The translations under genes and the position numbers were made by a program. Shown here one piece after another: positions 20,878-33,016 of a stretch of 64,000 nucleotides of DNA (within the stretch, counting starts at the first letter, position 1; each line of letters opens with the position of its first letter). Location of the stretch: contig OZ024870.1 of assembly GCA_964017185.1 (NCBI GenBank), positions 30,217,621-30,281,620 on the forward strand. Reading direction: 5' to 3'. The notes beneath the pieces were generated by a model that was not told the origin of the DNA, did not search any database, and saw only the letters and a list, made by a program, of their open reading frames with translations. This stretch comes from Rugalucina vietnamica. Lineage: Eukaryota > Mollusca > Bivalvia > Lucinida > Lucinidae.

Positions 20878-21112
20878 GAGCCGCGTCGCGAAAAAACTGG
20901 ATTTTTGCTTATGCAAAAACAAAGGCGCAGATCAGCTTCGCTGTAACTGCGAAGCTGATCAGCACCTTTGTTTTCGCTACTCGGATAGTACAATTTCTCT
21001 TTTTCGTAAATCCAAAATTTCAAGCTTCTAGCCACCTTCAGTGCTTGTACAGGTCGGTTTGTGTCAGACCTGGTCCGAATCCCGGAAGACCGGTTTTCTC
21101 GCGTCGCGGCTC
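20878..21112 (-). mobile_element. MITE family 1 copy
   Basis: Ends GAGCCGCGTCGCG and CGCGTCGCGGCTC with a perfect ATAT duplication. The hairpin is near the left end. Confidence 0.93.
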
Positions 21113-21272
21113 ATATTGTACAATTTTTCTGCCAATAACTACTGTGATATAACCAGTGCTATGAGGAGCTTTAAGGACATCACACGGCAGAGGTACGTTT
21201 TGAACCCCCAACCACACTCTCTTGAATCAGACACTCTACAATGCCATCTTGGGCCCGAGAGATTTTCTATCT

Positions 21273-21516
21273 GAGCTGCCGCATAGGAAAACCAACAATC
21301 TGCATAGGCAAAAACAAAGCCACAGGTCAGCTTCGCAGTAACTGCGAAGCTGATCAGCGCCTTTGTTTTCGCTACAGGGATAGTACAATTCCTCTACTTT
21401 GAGTACTTTCTAAATCTAAAAATTCCAGCCTTTAACCATCTTCTGTGACTGTACAGGCCGGTTTGTGTCGGACCTGGTCGGAAATCCAAATTGTTGGTTT
21501 TCTCATGCGCAGGCTC
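21273..21516 (-). mobile_element. MITE family 1 copy
   Basis: Ends GAGCTGCCGCATAGGAAAACC and GCGCAGGCTC, with a perfect ATCT duplication. The small internal repeat TACTTTGAGTACTTTC is private to this copy. Confidence 0.92.
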
Positions 21517-22401
21517 ATCTAAAACTGATAGGCAGACCTAGTTCTTGGTCTCTATTCTTTTCCAGTTTTACTCGCTTTTATTCTTTTCCAGTTTTACTCG
21601 CTTTTAAAACCCAAAATGTCTTTCTTTCCCACCCAGAAGCATTTAGCTCTACATGACGCCCCATTAATGCTGTCAAAATTCATTTGAAAAGGTAAGGTGG
21701 GTATAACAGAATTGCATAAAAATTCACTCCTTTTTTGGCTTAACAAAGCTAATTAATTATAAAAGCAGGTCACAACAAATATTTTTGGACCTTCCGATTC
21801 TGTTCAGTTACATGCACACCACAGTTAATGTACATGTAATATACTTTTAGGTCCATCTTAAAACAGGTAACAGATCTGACTGTTCATTAGCACAGGGTGC
21901 TGATCTGACTGTTCATTAGCACAGCTGATCGGCACACCTTTGTTCTTTGCATAATGCTGAAAGTAAGTTATCTCAATAAGCAGCTTATACAATGACAATG
22001 GCATGCCCAATGCCTTGTTCATGTGGTCACCAACAACAAGTGAAGTAGCCCAGCATGAATGGTCGCCACAGCTTGAGATGAGGGCAGGTTGACAGATGTT
22101 TCTTCAGCTGTCCAGGACAATTGGTCAATCACTGAGTCAGCCCTGTCAGTAACCATGTCTTACAAACTTTGTCAAAAGGGTACAGTTAACGGTCAACAGG
22201 TAATGCTTACGACAACCCACCTTACTTGAGAATCTGTGACAAACTTTGACATTCAAATGCACAATGTCTGTCTGCTGTCAGATAGAACTGTGTCTTTTTA
22301 TTAACATGTATACATTACAAAATCCATAATTGACTCAAATTAAGGGGAAAGTGGGGTAAAATCATGACATGGATCAGGAAGGGAAGGCCACACCAATAAA
22401 T

Positions 22402-22607
22402 GAGCCGCAACGCGAGAAAACCTGTCTTCGGGGTTTCCGACCAGGTCTGACACAAAACGGTCTGCATCTTCAGAAGATGGATAGATACTTGAAAATTCGT
22501 ATTTAAGAAGAAGAGGAATTGTACTATCCATGTAGCGAAAACAAAGGCACTGATCTGCGCCTTTGTTTTCGCATAGGCAAAAATCCTGTTTTCTCATGGC
22601 GCGGCTC
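22402..22607 (+). mobile_element. MITE family 1 copy, hairpin half deleted
   Basis: Perfect AAAT duplication and good termini. About 30 bp of one hairpin arm is missing (GCACTGATCTGCGCC), so it can no longer fold. Confidence 0.9.
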
Positions 22608-23700
22608 AAATGTTAAATTTGTATACAAAGGCTCTGCAATACCAGTGAATGTGGCGAAAATGAGCCTATTTTCATATTAATCATCTTTACACAATCACAA
22701 TACAAAATTCACAATTTTTAAAGCTTTAAGAATAATTTTTAAAGAGACTGGAACCACAATTTTCAATCAGTTTCCTGTTTTCAAAATAGACCAAAAGTTG
22801 AACCTGTCTGTTTCTTAAAGACCAAAAATTGAATAGTCCACCTATCACAACTATTTCCTACAATGTATGAATATGATATGATTCTAGTGGATTTAAAACC
22901 CCCTTTGTTTCGAATCAAATAAAACACAAACAAACCGACTCATGCACTGCCCAACAAAAATTATGAGAATAAAACTGAGAAAGGAAAGTCAAGACAATAC
23001 AATGATCTGACAAACAGCATATATGTGCATAAAACCACCAATGTCATGTGCATGTTCATAAAACAAGTTTTCTCATGATGTGGCACATATGAACTTTCTG
23101 TCAAATATTTGTCTTTTTACTATATACCACAAGCTCAAGAATTCCCTCATTTTGAGGGAAGCTCAAATTACCCTATCTAATCACTAATGGCACTTGTACA
23201 GTTACAGATTTTCACAGAACATTTAACTAAATAAACTCCAGCTGTGAACTGGCTGCAGTGGAAACTCTTCCCATTCAAAGAGTTTATAACCCCATTTATA
23301 TTATGGCAATGTCTCAAGAAAACCTTTTGTAGTGCTTTAACCAGATATTTTACAAACTGGGATGTGCACTTGCAGATTATGCAACATGCCAAAAATTCAA
23401 TTTGAGAAAAAGAAAAAAAAGGGCTAAACAGTTTATTTAGCGAAAACAAAGACACTTATCAGCTTTGTAGTGTTCTGTGCCATGTATACAAAATCAGTTT
23501 TTGTCATAACCTGATTCATTTGCAGTATTGTTGAAATGGAATCATAACTGATGCTACATGTTTAAACCAAGTTGCAAAGTGTAGACAGGAACAAACCTAC
23601 TACTAAGACTAAACTTAAATAAGAAGTTAAACTAATTAACTATAATAATTATTATTATCATATGACATAGCTTTTTTCCAGTGCATAACGTCATGTAATA
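22608..23700. other. Intron, MITE 1 scraps only
   Basis: It contains a lone MITE family 1 end (GTTTTCTCATGATGTGGCAC) near 23065 and GCGAAAACAAAGAC near 23440. Nothing coding was seen. Confidence 0.5.
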
Positions 23701-23714
23701 AAAATTATGACCGC

Positions 23715-23985
23715 ACATGTGTTAACACTTTTTTTTTTTTTTGGGGGGGGGGGGGGGAGGATTCAGTTTAACGTCCCTTTCAAGTTTATTTCAGCTCATA
23801 TGAGACGGGCCAATCAGAAGGTGGGGCGAAAACGGGTGAACCCCGAGAAAAACCACCTGGCACATCCGCATGTCTCACATGTGGCCAGAGCGGCGCTTGA
23901 ACCCCCACCAGACACAGCGGTGAGGTGATCGAGTGATTAAGAAACAGCGCTCTTAACTACTCGGCCACAGGGGCCGCCTGTTGTG
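23715..23985 (-). repeat. SINE D copy, full length
   Basis: On the minus strand it starts with a tRNA-Leu/Ser-like head (GTGGCCGAGTAGTTAAGAGC, a long variable region, GGTTCAAGC). The body contains CTCATATGAGCTGAAAT and it ends GGGACGTTAAACTGAATCC. On the plus strand the tail is bounded by poly-T and poly-G runs (23727-23760). Confidence 0.85.
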
Positions 23986-24035
23986 GGAATACTTAACGTC
24001 ACTAACAACGTCCATAACAACAATGTAAATTTTCA

Positions 24036-24974
24036 TTAAGGATGTTCGCTGCTAACATTTGACATTTCGGAACTTCCGGTTTTTCTTTTCTTGAATATCT
24101 CGTAAATGGTTGCAGATATTTTCCTAATATTTTATACTTGGATACATATTGATAATATGCATTGAATGAGCCATGAAAATTGTCAATCTAAGAAACTTCA
24201 TTTTTTCACCCCATTTTCTGCAACATTTCAGAAAATTATTGTTGTCAGTAAAATTTAGGGGGTAGGGTAGATTAAACTTGAATATTACACATCTGCAAAT
24301 TAATTGCACTAGTTCGATGTTTATTTTAGCAGCAGTGTATGTGTACATGGTCTTCTAAGTCATTCTTTGTGCCTTTGGTGTGCTGGTTTTAAAATTTAAG
24401 GTAGTTTTATGAAATGGGCTTTTAGAAACAAAACAGCCGAAAAAAGGCTGAAAATGGCGATTTTCAAGTTCTTGGTTCTCTCTTATATGCTCACTACCCT
24501 ATATATTTCTTTCTTTTATTCGAACAATATTACCAAATTCTATGTTGTGTGAAAATACAAGAAAAAGTTTGAATCAACAAATATGGGTTTGGTACATTTC
24601 AAAATATTGATTTTTTCCGACTTTTCAAGTATGGGGGTAGGGTTGGAAAAGGAATCCTAAAATTTTGTCATCCAATCAAAGTTGCAAATTTTTCTATGCT
24701 TTTGGTCTAATATTGTCTGCGCTACGTAAATATTATGACTTTTGAAAGTATTCTATGTGTATTTTTGTTCAAGACAGGTATGTTTGAAAGAATTGAAAAT
24801 TAAATTAATTTTACCAAATTTAAAACATGGTGCTCAGAGGTCTCATTCAGAGGCCTCTAGCTTGAAAAAAATGCAAACTACCCTATATTCATTTTGTTTT
24901 CAAATGTCTTGTGTTGTATTTTGGAATCAAAAAAAAAGTTTGAATACTTTTTCATTGGCAGCGAACATCCTTAA
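24036..24974. mobile_element. TTAA-flanked element with 13-bp inverted ends
   Basis: The left boundary reads TTAA/GGATGTTCGCTGC and the right reads GCAGCGAACATCC/TTAA. The 931-bp interior has no transposase frame. TTAA target duplications are characteristic of piggyBac and Kolobok elements. The family cannot be settled without the transposase. Confidence 0.85.
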
Positions 24975-25925
24975 ACAAGGCGATGCAATACTTTTTAGAA
25001 GTCATATGATGAAACCAATTTATGTTACTTAATTTAAATTTAAATAAGGGGTTAAACTAAAAAATATAAAAATCATTGACAATGTATTACTTTTGAATGC
25101 CCCGAGTATTATTGAATCCATTAATTGTTTGATGGACCAAACCTGATCTACTGGTCATGGTCTTCATTGGATGCATTTTCCAGTTTTTTTTATAAACTCA
25201 TAGAATATAACACTTAGCTATCTAAAAAGAGCCCATTTCAAGAAACCTTGTATTTGTGGTTTTCATCTATAGACGTCCGAAGCGAAAATGGTGGAACAAA
25301 AATGGCTCGAGTGTTTACATTTTGAATTTATACAGCACAGGGGTTGTTTTGTCTAAAAGGGACTACAAAGGCAGCGACCAGCAGCACAATTGCTTTGTTC
25401 AGAGGTTTTGTTTTCTCATATGCAACATAGGTTTTCTCATGTTCCCACTAATTTGTTTCTGCAACATGGCATTGGAAAATCAAACAAAACGGTACTAGAT
25501 TGTAGTCGCAAGAATTTTATAAATTTATGTGTTCAGTAGTCTGACTTGTATCCTGACAGAAAGGCATAATGCAGTATATATGTAAACACATTTCACACAA
25601 ATATGTGCAGGCTGGTATTAACCATTGCAAAAAGTATGACATCAAGTACCATTTTTGTTTGACCGGCAATACATTTTTCAGACAGTAGAATACACCACCT
25701 GCTAAGAATCCTCTTGGAGCAATGGGCAGTTTTATGAGGCCATTAACAGGCCACAGTGATATTATCACTAATCTGTGTAAATAATCAATTTCATGCTTCT
25801 AGTTGAAGAAAATTCAAAAGTGTAGCTTGTGAGCTAAAGTATTTTGAGGTAAATCAGTCACTGAAATTTTTAAGTTGTTCAAGTCAAGTTTCTTACATGC
25901 AAATGGGCATCAGACTGGTTACCCA
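24975..25925. other. Intron, nothing recognised
   Basis: No coding signal. A short palindrome-like AAATTTAAATAAGGGGTTAAAC near 25031 resembles a stretch at 23610, suggesting an old shared repeat. Confidence 0.45.
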
Positions 25926-25929
25926 TGGC

Positions 25930-26250
25930 CAAAAACAGAGAACAACCAACACAGATGAAATCAAAATGTTTCACTAAGGGACTGCCAAGGATCATTCTTA
26001 TATCTTTTACATGTTCAGTTATTTCCAAACAAGTATTTGGATTATGCAGAGGCTGCGGTAGTGTAATGGATAGCGTAGTCACTTAGCAATCAAGAGGTTA
26101 CGGATTCGATACCTGGCTGGTACATATGCCTGTCTACCGGTAGTTGGTGACAAATGTTCACCCTGACAAAATAAAGGCAAACCGCCCATAGGGTATGACA
26201 TTTCATACAGTCTGGTTGTTCTCAGTCCGAGTCGCCTTGGTTGTCTCTGG
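25930..26250. mobile_element. MITE family 7 copy with a SINE inside
   Basis: The left arm is AGAGAACAACCAACACAGATG and the right arm ends CTTGGTTGTCTCTGG. Between the arms, about 26050-26190, lies a tRNA-like SINE head (GTGTAATGGATAGCGTAGTC, GGATTCGATACC). The outer bases of the left terminus are lost. Confidence 0.65.
26048..26190 (+). repeat. tRNA-like SINE head
   Basis: Box-A-like TAGTGTAATGGATAGCG and box-B-like GGATTCGATACC with about 35 bp spacing. It lacks cloverleaf complementarity at the acceptor stem, so it is not a real tRNA. Confidence 0.6.
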
Positions 26251-26817
26251 AAAACAGGTGTGAATGTCTGTACATGTATTTCATAAGGAATGTAAACTTT
26301 CTTTGAACTTAAATTAGAACAACAAGGTTGAAGAAACTCTGACAATATGTGTTACAAAGTTGAGAACTGACGTAACATTTCATGCCTGAACATGCTATGT
26401 ACCTGGATTTTCTGGCAAAGTCAAAAAGAAGAATTACCAATGTTTTCCAAAATTTTCCCATCTATTGTTTGAGGAGAGAAAAACAGTGAAGCTGATCGGT
26501 CTGATCTAACATTACTGAGCAGGGTCTGTACTAATTACAGTTCTTCCACTTAAGCATCTCCTATTGGCCCATTGACTCTACTTCACCAAATGTTTAGAAT
26601 AATTGCAGCATTCCGAGTTACATCAGAATTTTCGAATTTGTATTGTAAATTTCTTTACCACATGTTTATTCTTTGTTTGTTTATCAACAAAATACAGGTT
26701 AAGTTATGCTTCAAAGGGAAAACATTACAAGTCAAACTAATTCTTTCTCATTCTTTCCCATAAGATTTGTGCAATCGCAGTAACATATTATACTGCTCCA
26801 TTGCCTCGACACCCTAG

Positions 26818-27323
26818 ATACCTATGATACAACTAAATTTTTTACTGCGCAGACTGATGCAACATCACATGACTCATGATAAAACGGAGTGCAATGATAT
26901 ATTGGAGCTTGGGTCAACTGAGCAAGGTGAACAGCATGTCCTGAGGTAATAAAACTTTTTTCATGCTCAACTCAGCTGAGCATAAAATTTAAACTCCTCA
27001 TAAATGACAAAATAGCCCAAATAAATTGTAACTTCAGGTTTAGATCACCAAAGCCTGTAATTTATCCAGCTCATAAATGTTAAAATGCCAACAATTCTTG
27101 GCATTTTAACATTTATGAGTGGATACATTTTAAGTCTCAAATGAGCTGAGCATGATAAAAGTTTTATTCCCTCGGGGCCAGGGCAATGAACTCTTCACTG
27201 TCAGTTATTGCTCAATGGATCCAGCTTCCAATTATCGCAGTCAGTCCATTTCATCATGGGTCATTGCGATCGAATCTGCTGCATCCATCTGCACAGTAAG
27301 AAATTTGGTTGCATCACAGGTAT
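26818..27323. mobile_element. MITE family 6, 506-bp inverted repeat
   Basis: The ends are ATACCTATGATACAACTAAAT and the complement of ATACCTGTGATGCAACCAAAT. Imperfect inverted homology runs nearly to the centre. There a 22-bp perfect hairpin (CTCATAAATGTTAAAATGCC, six-base loop) sits at about 27073-27120. Confidence 0.8.
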
Positions 27324-27532
27324 AAATGGTGTAAGTGCACATCAAGAATTTGGCCTAAGGTATTCAACTTTAAACATGTAGAGAGCTACTTTCCAGAAAT
27401 AATAAGCATCATTATACTTTTCAGTTCTTGATATTTTTACTTATGAGCAATCATTTTGTATGTTTTATGAATAAGAGAAATTATACATGTGGGGTAAGCA
27501 TTCACAGGATCTGACTGCAGCCAGAACAATGT

Positions 27533-27770
27533 GAGCGACGTCATGAGAATACCGGATTTTTGCCTATATGCAAAGACAAAGATGCAGATCAGCTTCGCAG
27601 TAACTTTGAAGCTGATCAGCACCTTTGTTTTTTGCTACACGTATAGTACAATTCCTCCTCTACCTATACCCAAAATTTCACGATTCTAGCTCTATTCCGT
27701 GAATGCAAAGACCGGTTTATGGCGGACCTGGTCAGAAACCCCGCAGACTGGTTTTCTGGCGCCGCGGCTC
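27533..27770 (-). mobile_element. MITE family 1 copy
   Basis: Ends GAGCGACGTCATGAGAATACC and GCCGCGGCTC. Flanks ATGT and ATGC differ at one base. Confidence 0.9.
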
Positions 27771-27969
27771 ATGCCATCAGTATTGTACACTTATGGGCTG
27801 TTTGTATTTATTTAGAAATAGTGAAATTAAATTTTAGTCCCCAACATGACATGCATGTATCCATTGCTTGCTGTATAATGCAAAGCGCCAAGCATGGTAA
27901 CTTGATGCCTTTGGTATGGCCCAGTCAGGCCTGGAAGCCACAAGCTACTGCAAAACCAACACTCTAACC

Positions 27970-28191
27970 ACTGTAAATTTTGAAATGTTCGCGATAACTT
28001 AATTTTCGCTAATATTTGCAAATTTGTTGCCTTGTGAAAATAAAAGTGTTGATAATTAATAAAGAACAACCACAGGCTTTACAGATTTTATAGTTGATTA
28101 TTCGCTTGCGAGTTCAAGAACTCGCTATAATAATTCAGAAAACGAAAATTTGCGAAATAAAAGTCACGCGAAAATTTCTGAACTTACAGTA
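27970..28191. mobile_element. MITE family 8 copy
   Basis: Ends CACTGTAAATTTTGAAATG and the complement of TACTGTAAGTTCAGAAATTT. Internal TTTTCGCTAATATT and GAACTCGC blocks match the copy at 55753-55965. Confidence 0.8.
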
Positions 28192-28466
28192 CCTACCAAA
28201 TGGGAACCCCTATTGAAAGTCTCATCTGAAGAACTGGAGAAACCTGATCGAACCTACCAACCCTATTTTACTTTGCCAGAGGCTTCTGATATGGTATATC
28301 CTCAAGTTACGATATTCAAGGACACCATCTTATGGCAGTTTAATTCTCTTACAAACCTTGAGGTTAAGCTGGCAGAAAGGTTGAAGTGTACCACTTGTCA
28401 GGAATAAGCATGTTCAAAAGATAAACAGGCTTCTGGAACCAGCATGATGTAGATACAAGATCATAT

Positions 28467-28700
28467 GAGCCACGTCATGAGAAAACCGGATTTTTGCCTA
28501 GGCGAGAACAAAGGCGCAGATCAGCTTCGCAGCAACTGCGAAGCGATCAGCGCCTTTGCTTTCGCTACAAGGATAGTACAATCCCTCTTCTTCATAAATC
28601 CGGAATTTCAATGTTCTAGCCTGCTTCTGTGACTGTACAGGTCGATTTGTGTCAGACTTGGTCGGAAACCCTGAAGATGGGTTTTCTTGCATCGCGGCTC
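28467..28700 (-). mobile_element. MITE family 1 copy
   Basis: Ends GAGCCACGTCATGAGAAAACC and CATCGCGGCTC. Flanks ATAT and AAAT differ at one base. Confidence 0.9.
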
Positions 28701-29059
28701 AAATATTGTTATCACATTATTACTAAGAGACGGCAGAAAAAATGTGTTTTATTCACATTATGAAAAGTCTGCCATGAAAACTTGAATTTTACATTATCAA
28801 AGTTATGCATAAGGCTAGTTAATGAACATTTTTGGGCAGAATTATAGATCATATAAACTTGTCAAAATTTAAAGTTGTTCATGGTTAAAATAACACAAAG
28901 CTGACTTTTTGTTGCTCATACTATAAGCCATGTTAATCTTTTATTTGCTGCTGATGTATTTACTTTCTGATAAATCAAAGAAAATAAACTGTTTTCACTG
29001 CTTTGACAGCTAATATGAACTGCAAAAATCTGGCTTTGCATTTGTTTTGGCTTGCCCAT

Positions 29060-29200
29060 GACCCTCATAAAGTTGTAGGTTCCACTCAACAGCATAGGTC
29101 ATATGGAGATGGAACCCTGATTTTAAAGTCTCATCTCAAAAACTGAAAAATGAGGATCAAACCCACATCACCTGGTTTACAAAGTGGCTTAAGCACTATG
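29060..29200 (-). repeat. SINE C copy
   Basis: On the minus strand a tRNA-like head ends with GGGTTTGATCCTCAT, then GAGATGAGACTTTAAAATCA and CCATATGACCTATGCTGTTG. It lies head to head with the SINE A copy that starts at 29200. Confidence 0.65.
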
Positions 29201-29392
29201 CGCAGTGGCGTAGTGGTAGAGCGCCGGTCTCTGAATCGAGAGGTCCTGGGTTCAATCCCCATGTCCTTGAGCAAGACACATTACTTAACTCCCTACAGTA
29301 CTGGTGAAATCCAGGAAGCATTGGCTCTGTCCCGACATGACTGAAAAATTGTTGACTCGGACGTTAAGCATCAACACAAACAAACAAACTAT
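29200..29392 (+). repeat. SINE A copy, full length
   Basis: Box A (GTGGCGTAGTGGTAGAGCG) and box B (GGTTCAATCCC) head, CCTTGAGCAAGACAC body, GACATGACTGAAAAATTGTT, ACGTTAAGC and a CAAACAAACAAA tail. It is a close match to the reversed copy at 15935-16140. Confidence 0.88.
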
Positions 29393-29537
29393 GCCACCGG
29401 GTGCTTCTAAAGACAATGTTGGAAATGATCACCGTTTCAAGCATGCCAGGCATACAGAAAAAAACATCCGTCATACCAACCATATGGTTTCCTTTGTTTA
29501 TAAAAATTGTTTACCCACAAGAATACTCATAGACTAA

Positions 29538-29620
29538 ATGAGCCATGACATGTGAAAAACTAACTTTCACATATGCAAACAACAACGGCATCAGAATCAG
29601 CTCCTTCAGGTTTTGCTGAC
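29538..29620. mobile_element. MITE family 1 fragment
   Basis: Starts GAGCCATGACATGTGAAAAAC and soon loses similarity. The other terminus is absent. Confidence 0.5.
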
Positions 29621-29646
29621 TGCTAATTTGTCTTTATCAAAGTGGT

Positions 29647-29765
29647 AATCCAGAGACATAATTGAGAACAACCAACACAACTGAGAACAACCAGCACAGA
29701 TGAAAAAATGACGGTGTGGGAACAACTTAACATGGATCAAAATGATCAAGTTGTTCCCAGTCATG
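29647..29765. mobile_element. MITE family 7 copy, truncated
   Basis: It has ATCCAGAGACATAATTGAGAA and a duplicated GAGAACAACCA block, then an inner pair GGGAACAACTTAACATGGAT/AAGTTGTTCCC. The right terminus is missing. Confidence 0.65.
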
Positions 29766-29999
29766 GCAGACATTCACAACCTATTTTCACTTTTATTGAT
29801 GTGTTCAGGCTGTTCTCTGGCATGGGGATTGTCTTGTAATATCTGACATGGTCTATGGGACTCAGGCTTCAATGCTATCTTTTTTGAGGGTCTGACATGG
29901 TTGTGTTTTTCCATTATGTGTCTCATATCAGATTATGTATGAAAGGGTGGTCTGACATAAATAGTTAGAAAATAACACAATCTGGCATATACATCAGTT

Positions 30000-31090
30000 T
30001 CTTTGGCAAAAAATACATCAGTATTTTGGCACACACAAGTTACACCTGTCACACCGTGCATCTCGAATCAAAAGTCATCCAACAATCCAAGTGCAATCAT
30101 TAGAAGCATCATATTTAATATTGCGTGTGATAAAATGTGAAACAAAGAGTAATCGTTTCTGTCTAAAAGAAATTGAAAGATACAAACAATTGAAATATAA
30201 TCTATCCTTACTTGATTCAAAGACTCAAGCCATACTTTCTACCACATGACCATACATGTACATGTATTTTCTTTTGAAAGTGCATTACGCTACTTTGCAA
30301 ACCCATGTTTGAAGAATCTTTTCCAAACTATACTATTTCACTAGATGATAGAAATTTGATTTGTGGGATAGACCCCAACAGTGGGACTGGCATCGTTTGT
30401 GGGACTTGCCCAGCTTGACTGAGTCTTACAAATATCCTGCTCAATGATACATGATTATCTTCAAAGCCCGAACAAATAAATTGAATGAACAAAATTTGAA
30501 AATGCCGAAAGTAATATCATTGTATGACATATACCTCCCTGCGACACTTTCAATAATATTGATCAAAGCGAGAGCAAGAAGCATGATGGGTTTTCTGATC
30601 ATGATAGTTTTTCAATTACGTTTTTGAACTTTAAATTACGCCATTATCAATAATTTCGGAACTCTTTTCTTGTTATAAAACTTGCTGATCTGCTGTTGAT
30701 AAGCGTGGTAATAAAATAATTCATGCCTTAAGAAAATGTGACTTAAGGATTTTCGACCACATCCGAAACAAACTCCATGAAACAGCAACAGACGATGGAT
30801 TATAATTAACTTATATTGGATGACAGGTTATCATACTGTTATACTGTATTAACTGTGCTGCAAAAATAAATGCATTATCATTTATGTTCTTATTTATACT
30901 GCAGATGATCTGCAACTGCATTTTGGTTAATGCAAAGAGCAGTTTATTTCATAAAGTAGCTCAAATTATGAGCTTTCAATAGGACAAATCATTTAACGAA
31001 GGCAATATAAAAATCACTCATTCACAGTTGAGAAAACACAGAAATGATTTCAATTTCAACTTCATTCAAAAACTACCAACTGCTTCATAA
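30000..31090. other. Intron, nothing recognised
   Basis: About 1.1 kb with no repeat match and no open frame of interest on either strand. Confidence 0.5.
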
Positions 31091-31093
31091 AAT

Positions 31094-31296
31094 GTGCCAC
31101 CGCATGGGAAAGCCAACAATCTACATAGGCGAAAACAAAGGTGCAGATCAGTTACTGCGAAGCTGATCAGCGCCTCTGTTTTCGCTACACGGATAGTACA
31201 ATTCCTCTCTAAATCCAAATTTTCCAGCCTCTAACCTACAGCCCTGTTTGTGTCGGATCTGGTCAGAACCCAAATTGTTTCCTCACGCACCGGCTC
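31094..31296 (-). mobile_element. MITE family 1 copy
   Basis: The left end is mutated (GTGCCACC) and the right end reads ACCGGCTC. The AAAT duplication is perfect. One hairpin arm has a deletion. Confidence 0.88.
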
Positions 31297-32186
31297 AAAT
31301 GTCAAAAAACATGGAGTCTGGTGACATCGTGTGATGCACCCTCCTACCTCAAGAAATCTCAGCAACTTTCATTTTTTGCTGTTGTTTTTCAAACTCCTGC
31401 TATTGACCTCCACACTGACGAGATGCACAGCAGTTTCCACCCCACTCCAAAATTAGGCTTTCAATTAAAATTTGCATACCAAAATGTTTTGTTTGTTATA
31501 TATGTAGGGCCATTGCTTCCTGGGTGTTACTACAGTAAGACACAACTCTTAGTACACCAGAATGAGTCAAATTTGCAACCTCTCCATTAGGAGTCCAGAC
31601 TGCACTAACCAAAAGGCTACCACACTTTCCCCTGATTTTTTTTTTCTTTTTTTCAGATCTCTAGATTTACTATAATTTCCAGTGTGTTCACAGCCTTTCC
31701 CTCTCCCCCAACCAGCTCTGTTTTGTTTTTCTTACAAGAAAACATTTATGTTACAGTTTGCACAACAGGACAACCTTTTAAGCGTTTTCCCTTTAACAAT
31801 TCTTTTTCACGCAGTTGCAATTTATTCTGAAGCGGTTTTGTTAGCTCTTTTATTGAGCACAAATCTTTCGGAAAAAGCTATCTAGTTGACTCAAGTTAAT
31901 CAATTAACAGCATTTCAGATAACAATCGAAACTCCCCACTGATTTTGACTCAAAACGCCTTTAGATTCCAATCTCACTTAAGTGAAATGGTATACGCTAA
32001 CAGAAAACCGAATATAGCGGGGAGTATTTCGTGACAATTTAGGTTTAAGTTTGCTTATTTCTTCATTAAAGGACACTTTTAACTAGAATAAATGAGGTGT
32101 TTATAGCAACGTGATTTAAATGAGTACCCACAACATAGCTTTTTAAAAAGAGCTATAAAAATCTCCGAATTACGGTACCATCAGAT
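31297..32186. other. Intron, nothing recognised
   Basis: A short polypyrimidine run near 31640 and a possible SINE scrap (ACCAAAAGGCTACCACAC) near 31600. No gene was found. Confidence 0.5.
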
Positions 32187-32420
32187 GAGCCACCTAATGA
32201 GAAAACCAACAATCTGCATATGTGAAAATAAAGACGCAGATCAGCTTCGCGGTAACCGCAAAGCCGATCAGCGCCTTTGTTTTCGCTAAATGGATAGTAC
32301 AATCCCTCTTCTACTTAAATACAAAATTTCAAGCTTTGAGGCATCTTCTGTGCTTGTACAGCTCTGTTTGTGTCAGACCTGTTCGGAAACCACATTGTTG
32401 GTTTTCCCACGAGGCGGCTC
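32187..32420 (-). mobile_element. MITE family 1 copy next to the DIRS insertion
   Basis: Ends GAGCCACCTAATGAGAAAACC and GAGGCGGCTC. Flanks AGAT and AAAT differ at one base. The DIRS element begins five bases beyond its right end. Confidence 0.9.
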
Positions 32421-32468
32421 AAATATTAAATTTTTATAAGTAAAATTTATTTTAATGATCATACTTAC

Positions 32469-32630
32469 GCTCATAGTTACATAATGCTTACTACTATTTC
32501 CCACGCTTGAAAAAATTTACGAGTCCATCGGAGGTGACCCTTGTATAACAAGGGGCGAGTTGACCCTTATCCAATACCGGGCTTTAGTCCGATAGAAGGA
32601 AACGGAAGTGACGTCTTCAGAATAATTTTC
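32469..32630. repeat. DIRS inverted terminal repeat (3' side)
   Basis: 162 bp that are the reverse complement of 38807-38968 except at one position (AACGGAAG here against AACAGAAG). Confidence 0.96.
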
Positions 32631-32673
32631 CAATCTAAAACAACTGGAAAGGGGGAGGAGGTGGGAACCTCAC

Positions 32674-32770
32674 TGTAACTATGAGCGTAAGTATGATCAT
32701 TAAAATAAATTTTACTTATAAAAATTTAATTTTAATTTCACATACGTTCCGCTCATAGTTACATAATGCT
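32674..32770. repeat. DIRS internal complementary region
   Basis: Bases 32674-32729 are the reverse complement of the 3' terminus (32426-32481). Bases 32728-32770 are the reverse complement of the 5' terminus (38949-38991). Together they spell the two element ends joined through one ATT. This is the diagnostic template that DIRS elements use to complete a circular intermediate. Confidence 0.96.
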
Positions 32771-33016
32771 AGAATAGAAACCTGATGGCAGGCTTTCCAG
32801 CAATAGACGTAACCATCCGATGAACTCGCAATCTGTCCAGAAAGGACCGAGGAATCTAATATGAGATTCCATCTGAAAGAGGTTGTAAAGGAGTAAATAT
32901 GTAATCATAAATGGTAATGTATAACCCCATAGAAACCTCTATCCTTTCTAGACAATGTCTATCAGATCTATTACCTTTGAAGGTCCGGAACAGCTTAGTT
33001 ATGGGCACAGATCCGA

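Noticed and set aside
23905-23985. Possible tRNA-Leu/Ser on the minus strand
   Set aside because: The same tRNA-like head is attached to a SINE D body in other copies. The stems are mismatched.
29200-29275. Possible tRNA gene (good box A and box B)
   Set aside because: It is the head of a SINE with a body and (CAAA)n tail repeated at 15935-16140. The acceptor stem does not pair.
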